Source: Limnephilus marmoratus (Eukaryota; Arthropoda; Insecta; Trichoptera; Limnephilidae). From it: DNA of 64,000 nt. The stretch is from contig OU862909.1 in assembly GCA_917880885.1 (NCBI GenBank), forward strand, positions 28,218,351 through 28,282,350, written 5' to 3'. Positions 55,985 through 64,000 of this stretch are shown here, one piece after another. Each line of letters opens with the position of its first letter. The stretch's first letter is position 1. The notes under the pieces were generated by a model, which was given only the letters and a program-made list of their open reading frames with translations, did not search any database and was not told where the DNA came from. A program made the translations under genes and the position numbers.

Positions 55985-56402
55985 AACATAAACCTCACAT
56001 TGGAGGCACCGAGGAAAAATAATCGCTCAGGGACTTTGTTGGAGAAGTTGTTGGACATCATTGGAGAAGCTGTGTGGAGGGTATTTTTAGGATAAGGAAG
56101 GAAAGGAAGTATTGGGTAGGGAAAAGGTAGGTAAAAGTATGAAATGATGGTGGAGAGTCCAGCTGTAGAGATCAAAAGATCTTCCTCTTCCAGTTTCTCC
56201 CAATCCGGCCCGCCACGCAGTAAGTGGACAAAATTATCCGCCACCAAAACCCATGCAGACCTCATCCGTGAACCCGGGAACCCAGGCTCTGTCACCAAAC
56301 ATAGAGGACCACTTGCGGTGACCAAGTGGCGGGGGTGTTGGTTATCCAATAAATGGTTCCCGGGGCGATGGTACCTAAAACGCCTCCCAAATTGAAAATT
56401 TA
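55985..56402 (-). mobile_element. SINE-A copy, reverse orientation, diverged
   Basis: Hairpin region GGAGGCACCGAGG...GCTCAGGGAC, GAAGCTGTGTGGAGGGTA, GTGAACCCGGGAACCCAGGC, GGTGTTGGTTATCCAATAAA, TGGTTCCCGGGGCGATGGTA and CGCCTCCCAAATTGA. Confidence 0.78.
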
Positions 56403-58166
56403 TTATAGTACTTGACATAAAAAAATTTAATTTTGCACAATTTTAGTATGAAAGCTCGGTCAGTATTGGTATACCGCGATGAGTCACTAAACAGAAAAAA
56501 AACGAATAAAAAATATCGATTACTCGGGCAAGGACAACACTAGTCTACCGATAAAATTCTTTACATCACTACTTCGCATTATATGTATGTATTTGTCAAA
56601 ACCCACGTTCCCCGGCCCCCCTCAGGAGAAATGAGCGAAAGGGACACCTGCACGTCGGGCCGAAAATACCTAAATAAAATCTTCGAAATCGATGTTTTGT
56701 ATTCCCCATTTTTCTTCTCCAAAACTGGACGGATTTAAAAATTTTTTTTCACTAACTGTATTAAAAGAAAATATTCTATGTCGGTACGTTTTGCTTTTTT
56801 TCAAAATACATTGTTTAGTTTGTATACTGAACGTTTTTTGACGGCGTTTAAATTAGGCAATTTTATTCATTTTTGGAAGGTCGTAACTTCTATGAGAAGT
56901 AAATTATCAAAAAAAACAAAACGTACCGACACGCTAGTGGTCAATATCTATATTATGTAAAAAAAAATTTTGCTCTAGGGTCAAAATCCAGAGAGATAAA
57001 CGGGGAATACGTTTGTATAGAAAAGCGCAGCTAGTATTTCCTCTTAATAGATAATTTTGTAATGTTAGAAATTCTACTGTGCTCTCATCGTGCGTTCTAG
57101 CAGTATTTGATTCCTTCATTCCTCGGCTATATTTATTTAGCGAATAAAAATCGATAGTTGCGGAAATAAACAATACTTTTGTTAAGAAAAATTTATTTAG
57201 GCATTTCATTTTTTCATTTGCACAATAATCGTGCATGTAAGTTATATAATGTGGGCCTCACTGTTAACACTTGTGTACTATTAAAGCATCGGCGGTCCCT
57301 ATACAACTAGTTTTTGAGAGGCTAACTTAACTCTGGCTTCGATTGAGCCCCCGTACCCAAGCTGGTCACATATGGTTACAACAAGCAGATTAATGGAGGG
57401 TCTGATCGGAAGATTATACATCAATCTATTAGTTAATGTTAGATTTACTCGAGCAACCCCGGGTAACACTGTTTTAGGTAGGTATTTTTCTACTTATGAA
57501 ACCTAAAACTTCAACGCTAAGATAAAGAGACCCGTTCACGATAATCTACCGGATGCAGTAGATTTTCGAAAACACGAAATTGCTAATTTTTATTTCTTCT
57601 TCAACCAGTTGTATTTCCTGTCATTAATCTTATATTCAGACTTCTGGAGTGATTTTTTTCGATACAGTTCTATGTAAAAGTTAATATTCGGTAAAAAGGC
57701 AATAAATATTACATAATGATTTCGGAAAGATGGTGCAGATGTTAAATTGAGTTATATAAATGAATTTGGGAACATTATGGTTTGTCGATTTGATAAAAAC
57801 TTTACTGCTAAACTTTCTCGCTATTAATCAATGTCCACGATGGATGTTCATTAGTTATTGGGAATATATTTTATTTTAATATCTACTATTGATAATAATT
57901 AAAAATAATGAGTTACAAATGTGATTAATTACTTTGAGCAGTCGCAGTCGTTGACTTTACGAAATATCACTTGAAATCTGGTTTATTAATTGGATTTGAA
58001 TGAGTTCTCAATATTTTAGTTTTTTCTAAATCGGGTTGTTCTGTACTTTGATAAAATGCGTTTCATTCGTTCCTTTTTCTGCTCATTTAGTCGAAAAAAA
58101 TATCTATCGTATTTTGAAATGAACGCACACGGTTTGAAATGTTATGCAAACTAATTTTATTGGAAA
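56403..58166. other. No recognisable gene
   Basis: A short inverted pair GTCGGTACGTTTTG (56779) and CAAAACGTACCGACAC (56919) encloses about 130 bp; origin unknown. The rest is AT-rich without supported genes. Confidence 0.4.
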
Positions 58167-58884
58167 CTAGCTGGTCCCGGCATGCGTTGCTATGCCATTT
58201 AATAAAGAAATTGTTTCTCCCTGAGTGTCCTTTCCCATTCGTCCCGTTCCCCTTCCGCCTCCCCTTCTTCTCCTGCGTCCTCTTCCCCTCTCGCGTTCAC
58301 CTCCACCTTCCCTCATCCCACTCCAACCCCCCCCCCCCTTTCCCGGTCCCGCGAACCCCCCTCCCGAGTTCCCCTCCCCCCTCCCAGGTCCCCTTCCCAC
58401 TCCCAGGTTCCCCTCCCCTATCTCTCCCTCCCTCCCGCTTTCCATAGCAACAGTTTCTTCCTCGCGTGCCACCTTCTTACAATTTTTATTCAAATTTCCA
58501 TTTTTCATGTATATTAAATTTGGTACCTAACATAGGTACCTGTGTAAAATATAAAATTCTTGGTTCGATTCAAACTATTATGGAAGTACCTACTTTAAAT
58601 AAATTTATCAACTTAAAGATTTTCAAAAATAGAATACTGATTTATCAATCATTGTTTTGCAAAATGTCATTCTCAAACACTCGAACTGTCAAACGTGCGA
58701 TAGTCGTTAGGCTTTCTGAAATTATTCAATTTTTTTGCGCAGTTTTCTTAATTTTTCTCTCCGTAAAAACCATCCTCGTACTTCAAGAAATATTCTAAAA
58801 AAAGAATTAGCGAAATCGGTTCAGCTGCTCTCGAGATTTGCGCTTAGCAACACATTCAGCGATTCATTTTTATGTATAAGAAGA
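58167..58884 (-). mobile_element. Non-autonomous Helitron with C-rich tract
   Basis: Minus strand starts TCTTCTTATACATAAAAATG after host A and ends with hairpin GGCATAGCAACGCATGCC, GGGACCAGCTAG and host T. Shares its 3' end with 30190-30634. A strongly C/T-rich tract (CCCCTCCC repeats) spans about 58240-58440. Confidence 0.8.
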
Positions 58885-58989
58885 TTATATCTTTCTCATG
58901 TAAATGGCAAATATTAGCTGTGAAAACTGAAAAAACAAGTTATCATTTTTATTGTAAACCTTTGATGTATTGCAGAAATCGTGCTCTTG

Positions 58990-59165
58990 CAGCAGGAGCT
59001 TTACTAGTGCCTTCGAGTTAGTAGGTACTTCTCCGCCTTCATCTTTCATATCTCCTTCCTCACTCTACCTCCTTTAGGCTCACAAGATACTCCAATTGGA
59101 GATGCCATACCTGACTCCGGACGGTTAGGAGCAGTTATGACATTAGTTCGGGATTGAAACAAAAA
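58990..59165 (+). mobile_element. SINE-B 3' fragment
   Basis: GTAGGTACTTCTCCGCCTTC, CTCACAAGATACTCCAATTG, GAGATGCCATAC and CTCCGGACGGTTAGGAGCAG match the 3' half of the family. Confidence 0.6.
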
Positions 59166-59587
59166 AGAGAGCTTATAACATATTGAAATTTTTAAAGTAA
59201 CTGGCTATAATGAACCCAAATAATTATAGGATTCCTAAAAAGGTAAACATTTAGGAAGGTTCATAAAAGCATTAAAAAAATAAGTCAAACCTGAAATATA
59301 TTTTAATGTAGCTAAATCTAAAAATGTCTACAAAAGAAATTAAAAATTATTATGAAAATAGTGATTTGTGAGGAAATATCCTATAAGAAAAATTAAATAC
59401 GATAAATTTCACACACGACAATATTATTTGAAGCGATTCCATAAGCACAATCGTAGGTAATATTTAATTCTGGGAACATCCTCAAAAGTTATTGAGATTG
59501 AGTTGATTGAAAACAACCTCAACCAATATTGACAAAAAACTATTTATTTTATCGAAGGAAGCAAACACTTTGTGGTGTGACATTATA
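59166..59587. other. No recognisable gene
   Basis: CAAACACTTTGTGGTGTGAC at 59563-59582 is the inverse of a motif found beside other PLE ends. Nothing else. Confidence 0.4.
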
Positions 59588-59647
59588 TATTAAATGAAAG
59601 AACACACTTTGTAAAATACCACTTTTTATTATAATTGATATTTAAAA

Positions 59648-59690
59648 GCCAACCAGGTTTCGCTCGATCTCGAGCTTCATCAGAGCTATT
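59648..59690 (-). ncRNA. Hammerhead ribozyme core (left arm)
   Basis: Minus strand: AGCT then CTGATGA (59683-59677), hairpin GCTCG/CGAGC with loop AGAT, GAAA, CCTGGTT then GGCT. Helix I AGCU/GGCU can pair (one G-U). Helix III is A-C/G-U with a three-base loop and H17 is U. Confidence 0.72.
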
Positions 59691-60176
59691 ATAACAACTA
59701 AAGTTAATTATCTACAGACATACATATATAAAAGACATTAACAGGATGAGTGAAAGAGCTAGCAATATTATAGGCAACACCCTATTGGTGCCAGAAAGTG
59801 AAGCAAATTGACAAGAGGGAGACAACAATAATTACAGGATGAGTAAGTAAAGGGGGGGAGGGAGAGGGAAGGAGTTGTTTAAGAAGAGTTTAGCGGAATA
59901 AATTAAAAATGGGACTATCAGATAAATTGATTTGGTTATTAATAATATTTGATTTATTATTAACGGCTTTTTTTATTTCGAGGGCTTCTAGATTGTTTAA
60001 CCTAATTCCGATTCCATTTTTATGTAATATTTTAGTCCCGGAGGTTTTTTCGAATGAGTGGTTAGTTTCTAGTAGATGGTTTGCAAATTCTGAAAAAGCA
60101 TTACTATTTAAACATCTTAGATGTTCTTTAATTCTTATGTTTACATTTCGGGCCTTTCTTATGTTTACATTTCGGG

Positions 60177-60692
60177 TTTATATTTAATAATCCTAATAAT
60201 AATATAAATACTAATCACCAATTCCAATGGCGTAAAGTACTGTTTACGAATAACTTTTCTTCGTTAAGCGTAAAAAAATTCCCTCCGGAAATAAAACCCG
60301 CCTTTTACACTAATAACAACTTAGGTAAATATTTAATTAACACTAAAGATATTGATGATAAATTTAGCCACTCTGGCGTATATAAACTAAGTTGTAATGA
60401 TTGCTCTGCATTTTACATTGGAAAAACGGCCCGAAATGTAAACATAAGAATTAAAGAACATCTAAGATGTTTAAATAGTAATGCTTTTTCAGAATTTGCA
60501 AACCATCTACTAGAAACTAACCACTCATTCGATAAAACCTCCGGGACTAAAATATTACATAAAAATGGAATCGGAATTAGGTTAAACAATCTAGAAGCCC
60601 TCGAAATAAAAAAAGCCGTTAATAATAAATCAAATATTATTAATAACCAAATCAATTTATCTGATAGTCCCATTTTTAATTTATTCCGCTAA
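60177..60692 (+). CDS. PLE GIY-YIG endonuclease, C-terminal domain
   Basis: The open frame encodes NFSSLSVKKFPPEIKPAFYT, then the GIY-YIG start GVYKLSCNDCSAFYIGKTAR, NVNIRIKEHLRCLNSNAFSE, FANHLLETNH, ILHKNGIGIRLNNLEALEIK and NNQINLSDSPIFNLF. Intact GVY, FYIG, the R of RIKEH and an ETN acid fit a GIY-YIG nuclease, which in PLEs nicks target DNA for reverse transcription. No RT precedes it: the frame runs back into the left palindrome arm at about 60154. The domain looks undamaged but is separated from its polymerase. It differs clearly from the endonuclease at 4359-6962, so this is a second PLE family. Confidence 0.8.
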   Translation, partial: FIFNNPNNNINTNHQFQWRKVLFTNNFSSLSVKKFPPEIKPAFYTNNNLGKYLINTKDIDDKFSHSGVYKLSCNDCSAFYIGKTARNVNIRIKEHLRCLNSNAFSEFANHLLETNHSFDKTSGTKILHKNGIGIRLNNLEALEIKKAVNNKSNIINNQINLSDSPIFNLFR

Positions 60693-60892
60693 ACTCTTCT
60701 TAAACAACTCCTTCCCTCTCCCTCCCCCCCTTTACTTACTCATCCTGTAATTATTGTTGTCTCCCTCTTGTCAATTTGCTTCACTTTCTGGCACCAATAG
60801 AGTGTTGCCTATAATATTGCTAGCTCTTTCACTCATCCTGTTAATGTCTTTTATATATGTATGTCTGTAGATAATTAACTTTAGTTGTTATA

Positions 60893-60936
60893 ATAGGCCT
60901 GATGAAGCTCGAGATCGAGCGAAACCTGGTTGGCTT
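60893..60936 (+). ncRNA. Hammerhead ribozyme core (right arm)
   Basis: CTGATGA 60899-60905, GCTCG 60907-60911, CGAGC 60916-60920, GAAA 60921-60924, CCTGGTT. Upstream bases read AGGC instead of AGCT in the left arm, which weakens helix I. Confidence 0.68.
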
Positions 60937-60994
60937 TTAAATATCAATTATAATAAAAAGTGGTGTTTTACAAAGTGTGTTCTTTCATTTAATA

Positions 60995-62040
60995 AAAACT
61001 ATTTAATACATTTAAAAAAAACACCTATTGGTGGTTTGCCGTTACAAAAATTTCTAAATACTTCTTTACATTATACATGAAAATTGCTAATAATTAATAT
61101 TACATTAAAATCATTTCGGCTTATATTTTTCGAAAATAAACATTTGAAATAGTAAACATGTTTATGAGGTAAATCGTATCAATACATACCTTACATAAAC
61201 ATGTGTAATACGCTAACATAATATATCTAATCATATTATGAAGAGCCTTTCATTTGATCTATTTGAGTTCGAGTTATTTTAGTGATTCTAAATCGATATT
61301 TGAGAATATTTAATTACTCTTCTATCAAAGAAACTCCGCAGCCTTCCACGGTTAAAAATAAAATCTCTCGATATACCAAGGGATTTATGCAAACTTTAAG
61401 AAGTGTTTACGTGCACGGAAATACGTACATTCAGACAATACGTTGCCAAGTTCCGCGCACGATCGTATAAACAACCCCCCGGAGAAGGTTCTTGCGTAAC
61501 TCGCCCCTGGGGGACATTCTAGAATGAGACTTGATGTATTTAAAAACCCCTTTGGTGCGAACTGTGACGTCATCACTCATCTCACAACAATTCCAGGTAT
61601 GCGACGGGAAAGGCTTTAATGCGAACGGAGTTTGATTCTTTTATTGAATGACATTTTTTTACGCCGAAAAAGAGTTGTTTATAAATACGTATATTTCATG
61701 ATCTTTCTCGTAGCGTCTTATTTCGTTTGATTACCAACAATTTTCAGATCTATTTGAAGCGACTCTTATGCCTGGTCCTGTTGTAACTTAAAAAAAATCT
61801 AAATAGATTTCTAAAAATATGATACAATGTTTGAAGCTACATACTTTGGTATTGGGTTTGAAAATAAACTATAATATTTTCACCAAATAATGATGTATTT
61901 GGTGTTTTCTTTGAAATATTTTTTTCTTAATTCAGACGGCTTACTTAAACGTAAAGTTAAATTCTAAATTTTAATTATGACATTATGACGTTTATCGACA
62001 GTTCATTAATATTTTTTTTAATAAAAATGTATCCATGACA
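60995..62040. other. No recognisable gene; one CRE
   Basis: CRE TGACGTCA at 61565-61572 within a less AT-rich stretch (61430-61600). No supported gene. Confidence 0.4.
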
Positions 62041-62041
62041 A

Positions 62042-62273
62042 TTGAGGCGCACAGCGGAAGAGTGGCCCAACCCACAAAATTCGTAATCAGCGAAAATATA
62101 TTTTTTTAATATATTTTTGTCATATCTACGAGACTACAGGAGCCCAATTTTAGTTTTCCCTGTTTCAAAGATCCTATGTTTTTATTCATCATATGTTTTT
62201 ATTTACAAATATATATAAAACTATGTTGTTTTCGCTGATTTGGGTTGGGCTACTCTTCCGCTGAGCGCTTCAA
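62042..62273. mobile_element. MITE with ~45-bp inverted ends
   Basis: TTGAGGCGCACAGCGGAAGA and (complement) TTGAAGCGCTCAGCGGAAGA, both followed by GT(G/A)GCCCAACCCA and ATCAGCGAAAA. AATT overlaps both junctions, so the duplication is ambiguous. Confidence 0.8.
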
Positions 62274-62512
62274 TTATGAACCAGCTGTCACAAAAATTAA
62301 ATCATATGTTTGCCCGTGAATTGTTAAAAACACATTCATTTTCATCTCAAAATACTAAGTATGATGTATTTAATATGTGCAAAAAATGTGCACATTTAAC
62401 AGTCTTAACACTTGAAAATAAAATTGAGGAAAACCAAAATAAATTCAAACATGAAATTACAAAATGGATTAAAGAACAAAAAAGACAATATTACCAAAAT
62501 TTCATAACATAA
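62274..62512 (+). pseudogene. LINE-type C-terminal coding fragment
   Basis: Encodes NQLSQKLNHMFARELLKTHS, FSSQNTKYDVFNMCKKCAHL, TLENKIEENQNKFKHEITKW and IKEQKRQYYQNF before a natural stop. The basic, Q/K/N-rich helix with a final FK.(E/K)I..WI..Q....Y resembles the very end of CR1-group ORF2 proteins, and the following hairpin plus (AAAT)n tail fits. No RT is present. The preceding MITE may have cut the frame. Confidence 0.5.
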
Positions 62513-62705
62513 AATAATATCCTTAACACATAACTTTATATATATGTACCTATATGTATTATAAATTTATTATGTATATGTATATGTTTATTTTTTTTTT
62601 AAATATAAAATGGAGGCCTCAGCTCGGGTAAGTCACCCAGTGAGGCCAACATTACTAGATTGTATTATGAAATGTAAAATATTGTATCAAATAAATAAAT
62701 AATAT
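62274..62705 (+). mobile_element. LINE-type 3' end
   Basis: A coding frame to 62512, then a 3'UTR with inverted repeat GGCCTCA...TGAGGCC (62613-62645) and tail CAAATAAATAAATAATA. Confidence 0.6.
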
Positions 62706-63480
62706 TTTTGTAAACACCACTTTTATTTTATATACTTTACGTAGCTTTAGATTATAATGTCACATCACAAAGTATCTGCTTCATATACGAACAAATAATT
62801 TCTTAAAATACCATCGCTGTGTGTGGTTCCCCAATAGATAACTGGGTGACAACTCGACAAAACGGAATCCGTTAGAAAGCAAATGCCAGTATAATTATTA
62901 CTGCAAAGCTTTCAGGTTATTTTCAGCGACCCAGAAATAAGTTGCTTATCTACCTGCTTTAAATGCATATATTCACAAGTGTGCACTTGGCCCTAGTCAA
63001 GGCTGTTCTATGCGCATAGCTAATTAAAGCACACGCCACCTTGCGTGCTGGAGGGACATAGAAAACTGGGGACATGCGAATCTAAAAATACATACAAATT
63101 ATTACATGTGTTTGGCGAACATGTGAACGTGGGAAATAACTTGTTCATGAAGTAAGTGGGTAATAATACATTCCGATGTCGAGCTTTGTTGTTTAATGGT
63201 GAAGATTTTGAAAAGTAGATAGTGTTAAGTAAATGTTATTATTTTGTGAAGCGAAACAATCACTTAGTATGAACAATATTGTATTATTATCATGATCTAA
63301 AATTTGAAATCAATTTAGGAGTCATTTTCAAAAATTGGAATGGATTTTGAGAAGAATCTTATAAGCGGTGAAGTAGGTAATATTCAGATTCAATTTAAAA
63401 AACTGGAACTCAATATTTAAAGGATTTCTGCGATAGAGTACCTACCTACCTTTTTAATGTGAAAATATGGCTTGCCCAAT
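62706..63480. other. No recognisable gene
   Basis: ATTATAATGTCACATCACAA (62752) resembles the motif that follows PLE ends elsewhere. Otherwise nothing. Confidence 0.4.
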
Positions 63481-63481
63481 A

Positions 63482-64000
63482 GGCCACTTGCATCACATTT
63501 TGTTTAAAATTTCGGTTTAGGCAAATATTGTAAGACATTCTGTATTTTTTTAATCTCATTTTTGAAACCCTGGCGATTTTTTGGAAATTTCATCCAAAAA
63601 ATGGGACCATTTTTTATAAACCGGAAAGACGGGACATAATTTTGTAGGTGCGAAAAAACGATAATTACACAGCAGGAAATCATTTAAAAAATACGTTTTC
63701 CACAAGAAAGGGCACAGGAGAATAACGAGGCATACCAAAAATATTACATCTCATAAATATTTTTTTCCTTGATCCATCTTATTGATCGTAAATCATTATA
63801 ATGTTCAACGTCTATATTACTAAATCCAATGTAATATACTTGTACTTGTAAATTATGATAATGATAAGAATATTTTAAAATTTAATTTTGTTAAAATCAG
63901 CACCACTACCATTATACCTCTAAAAAACGTAGACAGCGTAAAATGTACGGGGTTCTCTTCATAACATCTGTCAAAAAGTCAAACCAAATGATAAGTTTGC
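63482..64000. mobile_element. TIR DNA element (GGCCACTTGCAT ends), copy 2, runs off the window
   Basis: Starts AATAGGCCACTTGCATCAC and matches copy 1 in reverse: 63482-63747 corresponds to 42806-42538 and 63748-64000 to 41435-41180. It therefore represents the state before the 1.1-kb insertion in copy 1. Confidence 0.85.

Larger units (their letters stand above)
59588..60994. mobile_element. Large palindromic PLE copy
   Basis: The 567-bp arms 59588-60154 and 60428-60994 are near-identical inverted copies of a PLE 3' part (GIY-YIG end, UTR, hammerhead, tail). The 273-bp centre is single-copy and holds the endonuclease catalytic start in plus orientation. Confidence 0.9.

Noticed and set aside
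58167..58530. Proline-rich frames on both strands
   Set aside because: Products of the C-rich tract inside a Helitron, with no start context or domain.
59909..60187. Hydrophobic plus frame MGLSDKLIWLLIIF
   Set aside because: Antisense of the GIY-YIG coding in the left palindrome arm; the same peptide appears again antisense at 60413-60673.

Overview
The window is AT-rich eukaryotic DNA, almost certainly from an insect. It contains (CCTAA)n (the insect TTAGG telomere repeat), many degraded non-LTR, Penelope, Helitron, hAT, mariner and piggyBac copies, tRNA-related SINE heads and no operons. Several Helitron and SINE ends resemble those I associate with Lepidoptera, but that assignment is an inference. 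I find no complete host gene. The window reads as intergenic or long-intron sequence built from nested transposons, with a few short GC-rich, CRE-bearing stretches that may be host promoters or first exons.

Layout. 0-2.4 kb: 3' part of a piggyBac-like element (broken transposase N-terminus, GC-rich minisatellite, TIR and TTAA), then a decayed LINE tail. 4.1-7.2 kb: a complete Penelope-like element (PLE) with an unbroken 867-residue RT plus GIY-YIG protein, unusual direct and inverted terminal repeats, and (TA)n on both sides. 9.1-10 kb: two more PLE ends, one a 233-bp palindrome. 10.7-11.4 kb: LINE tail. 13-16 kb: small Helitron, a candidate host exon (minus strand) and a CpG-rich CRE-containing region. 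17-31 kb: two SINE families (called SINE-A and SINE-B here), Helitrons, LINE tails and a foldback element holding telomeric repeats. 31-43 kb: hAT-like element, CRE cluster, PLE fragments with an internally deleted mariner, and a TIR element with a 128-bp tandem repeat. 43-50 kb: LINE copies (one nearly intact RT) and two TA-flanked MITEs. 50-54 kb: Helitron and a palindrome whose left arm holds a hAT that holds a second hAT that holds a SINE. 54-56 kb: YqaJ-nuclease pseudogene. 58-61 kb: Helitron and a 1.4-kb palindromic PLE. 62-64 kb: MITE, LINE tail and the second TIR-element copy.

The most striking signal is a set of hammerhead-ribozyme cores (CTGANGA, short hairpin, GAAA, tiny helix III) at the ends of essentially every PLE copy, on both strands. 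At least seven look intact and four are degraded. They belong to several sequence families but share one architecture. Three of the PLE copies are also arranged as large inverted repeats. Hammerheads in PLEs are known; several divergent families in palindromic copies within 64 kb, with the ribozyme overlapping the coding sequence in one, deserve a closer look.
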